Assembly (NCBI RefSeq): GCF_907165205.1
Contig: NC_058196.1
Coordinates: forward strand, 10,086,501 to 10,150,500
Reading direction: 5' to 3'
DNA from: Coccinella septempunctata
Lineage: Eukaryota; Arthropoda; Insecta; Coleoptera; Coccinellidae
Length of the DNA: 64,000 nt
This document shows, in pieces, positions 11,156-22,671 of the stretch. A model generated the notes under the pieces. It was not told the DNA's origin. It saw only the letters and a list, made by a program, of their open reading frames with translations, and made no database searches. A program made the translations under genes and the position numbers. Each line of letters opens with the position of its first letter. The stretch's first letter is position 1.

Positions 11156-11838
11156 TTTCTAAATGCACAGTGACATGCAAGGAGAGGGCATTTGTAATTA
11201 GGTATCCTGTATTTTTAACTTGATTGGATCCGTAATTTTATAAATATTGGGATTTTTGAAGGGATCAAACAGCGCAGTATCTGGATGGGGTTTTGACTTT
11301 GAACAAGCAAAAAACCCTGACTTTGCTCCTAACATTTTTACCCTGAAACGTTCTAACACACTTTGAAAAATATGAACCCTTAATTCTTATCGAAATGTTT
11401 CAATCCTTTTTTCCTTATTGTTATTCTTCCTTCAGGTCATCCTTAGTTGGTCGTATGAAATAATAATGAATATAAACACATTTTCGATAAGCTGCACTCG
11501 TGATAACCTACAAGGTATAACATTTTCCTCCGGTTAAAAATAGACGTCAAGGTAGCTTCCATCGAAAAGGAAACTCAAAGGCAGTATCGGCAGGCGACCA
11601 AGCTGATAACAGCCACAAATCTTCGGATATCCTCACAGAATTCAATCTCTCATCCGTTCCTTCCACTCCACCTTTCACTGTCTTGCTTCAAGACATCGTC
11701 AAAAACGGACGGACTCTACTTACCTTCACAAGGCCGGGCGATGTACGTTTCCACGAGATACATCTATTTGTTTGTCAGCAGCTAATTGTCGTATCCTCAT
11801 ATTGTGTGCGTTTACCTCTAAAACTCATATGACCCGTC
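11156..11838 (+). other. Unique block of the module
   Basis: Same block as 1498-2177, offset by 9661 bp. The ATG-less frame corresponds to 11521-11829. Confidence 0.5.
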
Positions 11839-12078
11839 GTGCCCGTTCGGAGGTATGGTCTTCGAGAAAGCTTTCTCGGATTTTCAGCCTGCCGGTGGTA
11901 TGTGGCCATGTATGTAGTTAATGTGGTCGATTGGCACACGTTCGAAATTGGCGAAATGCCTTCCGACACCCTCGGTTTGACTGTCGGTACCGGTTTAGGG
12001 GTGAGTGTCCTCGCTGGTATCTTGTCCGGGGTCTGTTTCATCATCGGATACAGGAGCAGGATTGGCAGAAAAAGGTAA
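11839..12078 (+). CDS. Putative small membrane protein C-terminal segment, copy 3
   Basis: The same 79-codon frame as the other copies with one change, Arg for Ser at residue 5 (ggaggtatgg instead of ggagttatgg). The membrane segment and basic tail are unchanged. It runs away from the ankyrin gene at 8814-10611 across the minisatellite and ends in the left arm of the next junction. Function unknown. Confidence 0.4.
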   Translation: MPVRRYGLRESFLGFSACRWYVAMYVVNVVDWHTFEIGEMPSDTLGLTVGTGLGVSVLAGILSGVCFIIGYRSRIGRKR

Positions 12079-12235
12079 ATAAAATTGTATAGAATACGGA
12101 ATCTTTAACTTGAACGGGAGTGGCAGTCGGCCGATTATTGTCACGTATACAATTTTATTTACCTTTTTTGCCAATCCTGCTCCTGTATCCGATGATGAAA
12201 CAGACCCCGGACAAGATACCAGCGAGGACACTCAC
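12001..12235. repeat. Inverted-repeat junction 3, spacer in flop orientation
   Basis: Arms 12001-12091 and 12146-12235 (one T shorter in the right arm) surround the spacer at 12092-12145, in the same orientation as junctions 2 and 4. Confidence 0.95.
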
Positions 12236-12472
12236 TCGGTGAAATCCTGAATTTTTCTTCCATTTAATGTGTCTTGTTTCGTTCAAAACCTTCCCGAGAG
12301 AACTTAAAAAATAAGTTATAAATAAAGTCAATGTACAGTTAACTTTCATTAGAATTGGGATTTTCAGGATGTGCATTAATTTTTTACGCAGTGTATTTTA
12401 ACGATGAATTTATTAACAGAAAAAAAGCATTCTTTAAATCGATATATACATTAATATAAACACAATTATTAT

Positions 12473-14270
12473 TTACAATCCTCTCATATGGGACTTTGGT
12501 CGAATAATTGGTAAACCGATTGTGGTGAAATCCTTCCTTTCTGAATATATATCTTTAATTCTCCTGACTGTAAGCTCCCAGGTTTCCAAAACCTCGTCGA
12601 AGAAGGCTGATCGTGGTTCGCCAACCATCGCTGTAGAAGGATCAAGAGACGAGATAAGCGTCGGATACATATAAACTCGGCCACTCAGTATTTGGAAAGG
12701 TGTAAATGGGAATCTCCCATCAAATCTGACGGAGTTCTCGAAATGAATTAAATCCTTATCGAGACGATGCCACAGACATCTCAGCTCATCGTCAGAGTAG
12801 ATATCCTGATGGATCTTCTCAGGAATAGGAATTCCATTCAGTGTATGGATGAAGGCGTATTTCATGATCAATAATTTCATTTTCGAATTTCCTCTCTTGA
12901 TGGCCAGCTCGAACGGATTCAAATTCTGCTTGTTCAGCATGTCCAATCTTGCCCCATGTCGCAGAAGACAAGCTGCCATTGGCAGGTTCCCATAGGAGAC
13001 TGCTTTGTGCAAAGGCGTCTCGCTGGCCATGTTTATCGCGTTTACGTCTATGCCACGTTCTGTGAGGATATATGTTGCTTCTTTGTAAATCTCCGGTTTC
13101 ACATTCGTCAGCATCGCTAGGCAATGCAGACAATTGTTCAGTTTGAAATCGGTGTTGCTGGCATCGCTGGTGTTATCTAGAAGTAGCCTGATCAATTCAG
13201 GACTAGGCCATTTTTTAGCCATCAGCAGCAGCAGGGTGTTCCCCCTTATATCAATGGCATCTAAGTCGACGTTATATTTGAGAAGTTCTTCAATGCATTC
13301 TTTTCTCTTTTCACTGCTATCATTCACCATGTGGATAGGCTTGGAACCGTCGCATGTTTCTGCTTCAACATTGGCACCATTAGTCACCAGGGTTTCAACC
13401 AGATGGAGATGCCTAAATTGTATAGCCAGGTGGAGGGGGGTAACCTTTTTCGAGTCAGTGGCATTGACATTAGCTCCTTTTCGTAATAAAAACAGGACTT
13501 TCTCCAAATTTCCCGTTTCGACAGCCACATGAAGATCGGTTTTCTGAGGATCCTCAATATTTTCTTTTGGAATATTGATGGTCTGTAAAGAATTTAAGAG
13601 AAATTAGGCGATTGTTATGAATTTAATACTTATATATCAGGTTTTGTGAACAACAAAAATTCAGTCGATCTATACAGGATGAATCTGTGACTCTTACAAA
13701 TATTTAAACAATATATTATCGAGGTGAAAAGAAACATTTTTTTATACCATTTTTTTCGATTCAGCCCTGATAAAAAGATATAGCCATTTTGAGTTTTCAT
13801 AATGAGCCATAGAGAAACAAGATTCCCTTCAGAATAAAAGCAGAATCTTTGACACTACACATATATGGTTCTTTCAAACAGAATTGCAATCAGTCAAATC
13901 AGTTCATGGTACGTAATGGTCATAATGGAAAAACTGGAGATGTAGGTGATATTTTGTGTTTAAAAAAGATTCATCAAATAAATGATAAACTATATTGCGA
14001 AATTCATTTCATTCGATAAAACCTTTAGTGAGAGAAAATTTTTTTCATCAGCCTGTATCTTTTAAACCGAGCCGATTCGGAAAAAATGGTTCAGGAAAAA
14101 AATGTTTTTTTTGACCTCAAGAATATACTGTTAAAATGTTTGTACGAATCAAAGATTCCGCGTATACAAGAATTTTCAAGAATCATTGCAAATCTCTTTA
14201 CAGAAAACTTTTATGCACTTACCATTTTGCGAGAATTGTGGTGTCTTGTTTTATTCTCTCTTCGCGACAT
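12473..14270 (-). CDS. Ankyrin-repeat protein, copy 3 (two exons)
   Basis: Exon 1 is 14223-14270 and exon 2 is 12473-13582 on the minus strand, with intact splice sites and frame (385 residues). It has the Pro of copy 1 in GSKPIHM and IIRPK near the end as in copies 2 and 4, so the variants are mosaic across copies, as expected with gene conversion. The minus-strand TATA box is at 14369-14376. Everything else is as in copy 1. Confidence 0.82.
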
Positions 14271-14505
14271 ATTTCAGGTTTTAAACAGACTGTAGATTAA
14301 AAATTTTAACTGTACTGACACGATTGAAAAACGAAGCACAACTGTACAAAGACACCCATTTACGTTCATTTATATACTCGTAGGAATGGCTAGGTACGTA
14401 ATTTTTTTCTGAGAACCGTAAGATGACCACCGAAATTTCTGCCCCCTTTCAAAATCTCAAACTACCTGACAAATGACAGTTAATGTTTATTTGCCAAGTG
14501 GGGAT

Positions 14506-14655
14506 AACGACCCTGTATTAATTTTGGGATGGGACTTAACTTTTCGGTTAATTTGAATTGAGATTAGGAAGGGGGCAATAAGGAATGTTTTTCTTAAATT
14601 GAAATTATTCCGAGAATTTTTATCAGAAATATATTTATGGAACTGTTGTGCGAAA
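14506..14655 (+). repeat. 158-bp minisatellite, single unit
   Basis: Only one unit; the block ctttctaaatgcacag follows directly. The left border reads tttgccaagtgggg, slightly different from the others. Confidence 0.92.
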
Positions 14656-15339
14656 CTTTCTAAATGCACAGTGACATGCAAGGAGAGGGCATTTGTAATT
14701 AGGTATCCTGTATTTTTAACTTGATTGGATCCGTAATTTTATAAATATTAGGATTTTTGAAGGGATCAAACAGCGCAGTATCTGGATGGGGTTTTGACTT
14801 TGAACAAGCAAAAAACCCTGACTTTGCTCCTAACATTTTTACCCTGAAACGTTCTAACACACTTTGAAAAATATGAACCCTTAATTCTTATCGAAATGTT
14901 TCAATCCTTTTTTCCTTATTGTTATTCTTCCTTCAGGTCATCCTAAGTTGTTCGTATGAAATAATAATGAATATAAACACATTTTCGATAAGCTGCACTC
15001 GTGATAACCTACAAGGTATAACATTTTCCTCCGGTTAAAAATAGACGTCAAGGTAGCTTCCATCGAAAAGGAAACTCAAAGGCAGTATCGGCAGGCGACC
15101 AAGCTGATAACAGCCACAAATCTTCGGATATCCTCACAGAATTCAATCTCTCATCCGTTCCTTCCACTCCACCTTTCACTGTCTTGCTTCAAGACATCGT
15201 CAAAAACGGACGGACTCTACTTACCTTCACAAGGCCGGGCGATGTACGTTTCCACGAGATACATCTATTTGTTTGTCAGCAGCTAATTGTCGTATCCTCA
15301 TATTGTGTGCGTTTACCTCTAAAACTCATATGACCCGTC
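14656..15339 (+). other. Unique block of the module
   Basis: Same block as 1498-2177, with scattered single-base changes (for example attagg near 14747 and gttgttcg near 14948). Confidence 0.5.
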
Positions 15340-15579
15340 GTGCCCGTTCGGAGTTATGGTCTTCGAGAAAGCTTTCTCGGATTTTCAGCCTGCCGGTGGT
15401 ATGTGGCCATGTATGTAGTTAATGTGGTCGATTGGCACACGTTCGAAATTGGCGAAATGCCTTCCGACACCCTCGGTTTGACTGTCGGTACCGGTTTAGG
15501 GGTGAGTGTCCTCGCTGGTATCTTGTCCGGGGTCTGTTTCATCATCGGATACAGGAGCAGGATTGGCAGAAAAAGGTAA
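15340..15579 (+). CDS. Putative small membrane protein C-terminal segment, copy 4
   Basis: Translation identical to copies 1 and 2: glycine-rich membrane segment, basic tail, stop just inside the junction arm. GTG start and internal acceptor again point to a terminal exon. Function unknown. Confidence 0.4.
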   Translation: MPVRSYGLRESFLGFSACRWYVAMYVVNVVDWHTFEIGEMPSDTLGLTVGTGLGVSVLAGILSGVCFIIGYRSRIGRKR

Positions 15580-15737
15580 ATAAAATTGTATAGAATACGG
15601 AATCTTTAACTTGAACGGGAGTGGCAGTCGGCCGATTATTGTCACGTATACAATTTTATTTACCTTTTTTTGCCAATCCTGCTCCTGTATCCGATGATGA
15701 AACAGACCCCGGACAAGATACCAGCGAGGACACTCAC
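15502..15737. repeat. Inverted-repeat junction 4, spacer in flop orientation
   Basis: Arms 15502-15592 and 15647-15737, spacer 15593-15646, a head-to-tail joint like junctions 2 and 3. Confidence 0.95.
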
Positions 15738-15974
15738 TCGGTGAAATCCTGAATTTTTCTTCCATTTAATGTGTCTTGTTTCGTTCAAAACCTTCCCGAG
15801 AGAACTTAAAAAATAAGTTATAAATAAAGTCAATGTACAGTTAACTTTCATTAGAATTGGGATTTTCAGGATGTGCATTAATTTTTTACGCAGTGTATTT
15901 TAACGATGAATTTATTAACAGAAAAAAAGCATTCTTTAAATCGATATATACATTAATATAAACACAATTATTAT

Positions 15975-17771
15975 TTACAATCCTCTCATATGGGACTTTG
16001 GTCGAATAATTGGTAAACCGATTGTGGTGAAATCCTTCCTTTCTGAATATATATCTTTAATTCTCCTGACTGTAAGCTCCCAGGTTTCCAAAACCTCGTC
16101 GAAGAAGGCTGATCGTGGTTCGCCAACCATCGCTGTAGAAGGATCAAGAGACGAGATAAGCGTCGGATACATATAAACTCGGCCACTCAGTATTTGGAAA
16201 GGTGTAAATGGGAATCTCCCATCAAATCTGACGGAGTTCTCGAAATGAATTAAATCCTTATCGAGACGATGCCACAGACATCTCAGCTCATCGTCAGAGT
16301 AGATATCCTGATGGATCTTCTCAGGAATAGGAATTCCATTCAGTGTATGGATGAAGGCGTATTTCATGATCAATAATTTCATTTTCGAATTTCCTCTCTT
16401 GATGGCCAGCTCGAACGGATTCAAATTCTGCTTGTTCAGCATGTCCAATCTTGCCCCATGTCGCAGAAGACAAGCTGCCATTGGCAGGTTCCCATAGGAG
16501 ACTGCTTTGTGCAAAGGCGTCTCGCTGGCCATGTTTATCGCGTTTACGTCTATGCCACGTTCTGTGAGGATATATGTTGCTTCTTTGTAAATCTCCGGTT
16601 TCACATTCGTCAGCATCGCTAGGCAATGCAGACAATTGTTCAGTTTGAAATCGGTGTTGCTGGCATCGCTGGTGTTATCTAGAAGTAGCCTGATCAATTC
16701 AGGACTAGGCCATTTTTTAGCCATCAGCAGCAGCAGGGTGTTCCCCCTTATATCAATGGCATCTAAGTCGACGTTATATTTGAGAAGTTCTTCAATGCAT
16801 TCTTTTCTCTTTTCACTGCTATCATTCACCATGTGGATAGGCTTGGAACCGTCGCATGTTTCTGCTTCAACATTGGCACCATTAGTCACCAGGGTTTCAA
16901 CCAGATGGAGATGCCTAAATTGTATAGCCAGGTGGAGGGGGGTAACCTTTTTCGAGTCAGTGGCATTGACATTAGCTCCTTTTCGTAATAAAAACAGGAC
17001 TTTCTCCAAATTTCCCGTTTCGACAGCCACATGAAGATCGGTTTTCTGAGGATCCTCAATATTTTCTTTTGGAATATTGATGGTCTGTAAAGAATTTAAG
17101 AGAAATTAGGCGATTGTTATGAAGTTAATACTTATATATCAGGTTTTGTGAACAACAAAAATTCAGTCGGTCTATACAGGATGAATCTGTGACTCTTACA
17201 AATATTTAAACAATATATTATCGAGGTGAAAAGAAACATTTTTTTATACCATTTTTTTCGATTCAGCCCTGATAAAAAGATATAGCCATTTTGAGTTTTC
17301 ATAATGAGCCATAGAGAAACAAGATTCCCTTCAGAATAAAAGCAGAATCTTTGACACTACACATATATGGTTCTTTCAAACAGAATTGCAATCAGTCAAA
17401 TCAGTTCATGGTACGTAATGGTCATAATGGAAAAACTGGAGATGTAGGTGATATTTTGTGTTTGAAAAAGATTCATCAAATAAATGATAAACTATATTGC
17501 GAAATTCATTTCATTCGATAAAACCTTTAGTGAGAGAAAATTTTTTTCATCAGCGTGTATCTTTTAAACCGAGCCGATTCGGAAAAAATGGTTCAGGAAA
17601 AAAATGTTTTTTTGACCTCAAGAATATACTGTTAAAATGTTTGTACGAATCAAAGATTCCGCGTATACAAGAATTTTCAAGAATCATTGCAAATCTCTAT
17701 ACAGAAAACTTTTATGCACTTACCATTTTGCGAGAATTGTGGTGTCTTGTTTTATTCTCTCTTCGCGACAT
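15975..17771 (-). CDS. Ankyrin-repeat protein, copy 4 (two exons)
   Basis: Exon 1 is 17724-17771 and exon 2 is 15975-17084 on the minus strand; splice sites and frame are intact and the protein is 385 residues, with the same exon-2 translation as copy 3. The TATA position has changed (tttttata at 17870-17877), so this copy may have altered promoter strength. Its minisatellite on the upstream side is the last one in the array. Confidence 0.8.
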
Positions 17772-18004
17772 ATTTCAGGTTTTAAACACACTGTAGATTA
17801 AAAATTTTAACTGTACTGACACGATTGAAAAACGAAGCACAACTGTACAAAGACACCCATTTACGTTCATTTTTATACTCGTAGGAATGGCTAGGTACGT
17901 AATTTTTTTCTGAGAACCGTAAGATGACCACCGAAATTTCTGCCCCCTTTCAAAATCTCAAACTACCTGACAAATGACAGTTAATGTTTATTTGCCAATT
18001 GGGG

Positions 18005-18755
18005 ATAACGACCCTGTAATAATTTTGGGATGGGACTTAACTTTTCGGTTAATTTGAATTGAGATTAGGAAGGGGGCATTAAGGAATGTTTTTCTTGAAT
18101 TGAAATTATTCCGAGAATTTTTATCACAAATATATTTATGGAACTGTTGTGCGAAACTGGGTATAACGGCCCTGTAATAATTTTGGGATGGGACTTAACT
18201 TTTCGGTTAATTTGAATTGAGATTAGGAAGGGGGCATTAAGGAATGTTTTTCTTGAATTGAAATTATTCCGAGAATTTTTATCAGGAATATATTTATGGA
18301 ACTGTTGTGCGAAACTGGGTATAACGGCCCTGTAATAATTTTGGGATGGGACTTAACTTTTCGGTTAATTTGAATTGAGATTAGGAAGGGGGCAATAAGG
18401 AATGTTTTTCTTGAATTGAAATTATTCCGAGAATTTTTATCAGGAATATATTTATGGAACTGTTGTGCGAAACTGGGTATAACGGCCCTGTAATAATTTT
18501 GGGATGGGACTTAACTTTTCGGTTAATTTGAATTGAGATTAGGAAGGGGGCAATAAGGAATGTTTTTCTTAAATTGAAATTATTCCGAGAATTTTTATCA
18601 GAAATATATTTATGGAACTGTTGTGCGAAACTGGGTATAACGGCCCTGTAATAATTTTGGGATGGGACTTAACTTTTCGGTTAATTTGAATTGAGATTAG
18701 GAAGGGGGCATTAAGGAATGTTTTTCTTGAATTGAAATTATTCCGAGAATTTTTA
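18005..18755 (+). repeat. 158-bp minisatellite, 5 units, last truncated
   Basis: Starts at 18012 and breaks off inside a unit at gagaattttt, where the 145-bp satellite begins. This is the right end of the ankyrin array. Confidence 0.95.
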
Positions 18756-21700
18756 AACTATAAATTATGAATAAAATTAATTAATTCAGTTCGATAGTTC
18801 TGTTAGGAATTGAGATTTCAGTGGACGATTCGACATAGTATCATTTGAATTCCTAAGGAACTATAGGATCAATTCGAACCAAATCTTGAAACTGCACATA
18901 GTTTTCGGATTGAGATGCACATGTTGAATTTCAGTTCGATAGATCAGATAGGAATTGAGATTTCAGTGGTCTATTCGGCAAAGTGTGATATTAATTCCTT
19001 GAAAACTGATGGATCAATTCGAATCAAATCTTGAAACTGCACATAGTTTTCGAAATGAGATGCATATGTCGAATTTCAGTTCGATAGTTCTGATAGGAAT
19101 CGAGATTTCAGTGGTCAATTCGGCAAAGTGTGATATCAATTCCTCAAAAAGTGTTGGATCAATTCGAACCAAATCTTGAAACTGCACATAGTTTTCGAAT
19201 TGAGATGCACATGTTGAATTTCAGATCGATAGTTCTAATAGGAATGGAGATTTCAGTAGTCGATTCGACAAAATATCATTTCAATTCCTAAGGAACTATT
19301 GGATCAATTCGAACCAAATCTTGAAACTGCACATAGTTTTCGGATTGAGATGCACATGTTGAATTTCAGTTCGATAGTTCAGATAGGAATTGAGATTTCA
19401 GTGGTCAATTCGGCAAAGTGTGATATCAATTCCTCGAAAACTGTTGGATCAATTCGAACCAAATCTTGAAACTGCACATAGTTTTCGAATTGAGATGCAC
19501 ATGTTGAATTTCAGATCGATAGTTCTGATAGGAATGGAGATTTCTGAAGTCGATTCGACAAACAATTATTTCAATTCCTAAGGAACTATTGGATCAATTC
19601 GAACCAAATCTTGAAACTGCACATAGTTTTCGGATTGAGATGCACATGTTGAATTTCAGTTCGATAGTTCAGATAGGAATTGAGATTTCAGTGGTCAATT
19701 CGGCAAAGTGTGATATCAATTCCTTGAAAACTGTTGGATCAATTCGAATCATATCTTGAAACGGCACATAGTTTTCGAAATGAGATGCATATGTTGAATT
19801 TCAGTTCGATAGTTCAGATAGGAATTGAGATTTCAGTGGTCAATTCGGCAAAGTGTGATATCAATTTCTCGAAAACTGTTGGATCAATTCGAACCAAATC
19901 TTGAAACTGCACACAGTTTTCGAATTGAGATGCACATGTTGAATTTCAGTTCGATAGTTCTGATAGGAATTGAGATTTCAGTGGACGATTCGACATAGTA
20001 TCGTTTCAATTCCTAAGGAATTATTGGATCAATTCGACCCAAATCTCGAAACTGTATGTACACAGTTTTCGAATTGAGATGCATATGTTGAATTTCAGTT
20101 CGATAGTTCAGATAGGAATTGAGATATTAGTGGTCAATTCGGCAAAGTGTGATATCAATTCCTCGAAAACTGTTGGATCAATTCGAACCAAATCTTGAAA
20201 CTGCACATAGTTTTCGAATTGAGATGCACATGTTGATTTTCAGTTCGATAGTTCAGATAGGAATTGAGATTTCAGTGGTCAATTAGGCAAAGTGTGATAT
20301 CAATTCCTTGAAAACTGTTGGATCAATTCGAATCAAATCTTGAAACTGCACATAGTTTTCGAAATGAGATGCATATGTTGAATTTCAGTTCGATAGTTCA
20401 GATAGGAATTGAGATTTTAGTGGTCAATTCGGCAAAGTGTGATATCAATTCCTAAGGAACTATTGGATCAATTCGAACCAAATCTTGAAACTGCTCATAG
20501 TTTTCGTATTGAGATGCACATGTTGAATTTCAGTTCGATAGTTCAGATAGGAATTGAGACTTCAGTGGACGATTCGACATAGTATCGTTTCAATCCCTAA
20601 GGAATTATTGGATCAATTAATTTGAATTAATTTTCCGAGAAATCTTTTCGAATTTCCAATTCAGGATTCCGACATCGTTCGGAATTGTAAACATACCGCA
20701 CCGTTTTTATTCCGTTTTTATATTTTTTCAGTGGACGATTCGACATAGTATCGTTTCAATTCCTAAGGAATTATTGGATAAATTGGACCCAAATCTCGAA
20801 ACTGTATGTACACAGTTTTCGAATTGAGATGCACATGTTGAATTTCAGTTCGATAGTTCAGATAGGAATTGAGATTTTAGTGGTCAATTCGGCAAAGTGT
20901 GATATCAATTCCTCGAAAACTGTTGGATCAATTCGAACCAAATCTTGAAACTGCACATAGTTTTCGAATTGAGATGCACATGTTGAATTTCAGTTCGATA
21001 GTTCAGATAGGAATTGAGATTTCAGTGGTCAATTAGGCAAAGTGTGATATCAATTCCTTGAAGACTGTTGGATCAATTCGAATCAAATCTTGAAACTGCA
21101 CATAGTTTTCGAAATGAGATGCATATGTTGAATTTCAGTTCGATAGTTCAGATAGGAATTGAGATTTTAGTGGTCAATTCGGCAAAGTGTGATATCAATT
21201 CCTAAGGAACTATTGGATCAATTCGAACCAAATCTTGAAACTGCACATAGTTTTCGAAATGAGATGCACATGTTGAATTTCAGTTCGATAGTTCAGATAG
21301 GAATTGAGATTTCAGTGGTCAATTTGGCAAAGTGTGATATCATTCCTTGAAAACTGTTGGATCAATTCGAATCAAATCTTGAAACTGCATATAGTTTTCG
21401 AAATGAGATGCATATGTTGAATTTCAGTTCGATAGTTCTGATGGGAATTGAGATTTCAGTGGTCTATTCGGCAAAGTGTGATATCAATTCCTCAAAAACT
21501 GTTGGATCAATTCGAACCAAATCTTGAAACTGCACATAGTTTTCGAAATGATGCACATGTTGAATTTAAGATCGATAGTTCAGATAGTAATTGAGATTTC
21601 AGTGGTCAATTCGGCATAGTGTGATATCAATTTTTCGAAAACTGTTGGATCAATTCGAACCAAATCTTGAAACTGCACATAGTTTTCGAATTGAGATGCA

Positions 21701-22671
21701 CATGTTGAATTTCAGATCGATAGTTCTAATAGGAATGGAGATTTCAGTAGTCGATTCGACAAAATATTTCAATTCCTAAGGAACTATTGGATTAATTCGT
21801 ACCAAATCTTGAAACTGCACATAGTTTTCGGATTGAGATGCATATGTTGAATTTCTGTTCGATAGTTCAGATAGGAATTGAGATTTCAGTGGTCAATTCG
21901 GCAAAGTGTGATATCAATTCCTTGAAAACTGTTGGATCAATTCGAATCAAATCTTGAAACTGCACATAGTTTTCGAAATGAGATGCATATGTTGAATTTC
22001 AGTTCGATAGTTCTGATAGGAATTGGGGTTTCAGTGGTCTATTCGGCAAAGTGTGATATCAATTCCTCAAAAACTGTTGGATCAATTCGATCCAAATCGT
22101 GAAACTGCACATAGTTTTCGAAATGAGATGCACATGTTGAATTTCAGATCGATAGTTCTAATAGGAATGGAGATTTCAGATGTCGATTCCGACAAAATAT
22201 CATTTCAATTCCTAAGGAACTATTGGATCAATTCGAACCAAATCTTGAAACTGCACATAGTTTTCGAATTGAGATGCACATGTTGAATTTCAGTTCGGTA
22301 GTTCAGATAGGAATTGAGATTTCAGTGGTCAATTCGGCAAAGTGTTATATCAATTCCTCGAAAACTGTTGGATCAATTCGAACCAAATCTTGAAACTGCA
22401 CATAGTTTTCGAATTGAGATGCACATGTTGAATTTCAGTTCGATAGTTCTGATAGGAATTGAGATTTCAGTGGACGATTCGACATAGTATCATTTCAATT
22501 CCTGAGGAACTATTGGATCAATTCGACCCAAATCTCGAAACTGTACACAGTTTTCGAATTGAGATGCACATGTTGAATTTCAGTTCGATAGTTCAGATAG
22601 GAATTGAGACTTCAGTGGACGATTCGACATAGTATCGTTTCAATCCCTAAGGAATTATTGGATCAATTAAT
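18756..22671 (+). repeat. 145-bp satellite, about 26 units
   Basis: The phrase gaaactgcacatag recurs at 18888, 19033, 19178 and 19323, so the unit is 145 bp. Two unit classes intermix: one with ggcaaagtgtgatatc, the other with gacatagtatcatttc followed by cctaaggaact. They do not alternate strictly; runs of the first are interrupted by the second every two to four units. Short open frames here are repeat by-products. Confidence 0.96.
20622..20728 (+). mobile_element. Gypsy LTR fragment inside the satellite
   Basis: These ~107 bp (ttgaattaattttccgag to tccgtttttatatttt) match the start of the LTR remnant at 22672. The satellite just before them is also the same as that before 22672, displaced by exactly 2050 bp, so the satellite-LTR joint was duplicated inside the array. 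Confidence 0.9.

Larger units (their letters stand above)
1..18755. repeat. Amplified ankyrin-gene module array
   Basis: One module of about 3.5 kb is repeated with very few substitutions. Reading a right-hand module along the plus strand: inverted-repeat junction, ankyrin gene on the minus strand, its promoter, 158-bp minisatellite, about 680 bp of unique sequence, plus-strand membrane-segment frame, next junction. Junction spacers begin at 8432, 12092 and 15593, so head-to-tail periods are 3660 and 3501 bp; the difference is one minisatellite unit. To the left, modules are inverted around 2457, giving a palindrome that covers 1 to about 4754. The array is cut on the right at 18755, where it runs into a different satellite, and continues beyond the left edge of the window. 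Confidence 0.93.

Noticed and set aside
1..18755. Polydnavirus proviral segment because of ankyrin genes
   Set aside because: Polydnavirus vankyrins are shorter and, as I know them, lack this intron; there are no excision-site direct repeats or other viral genes.
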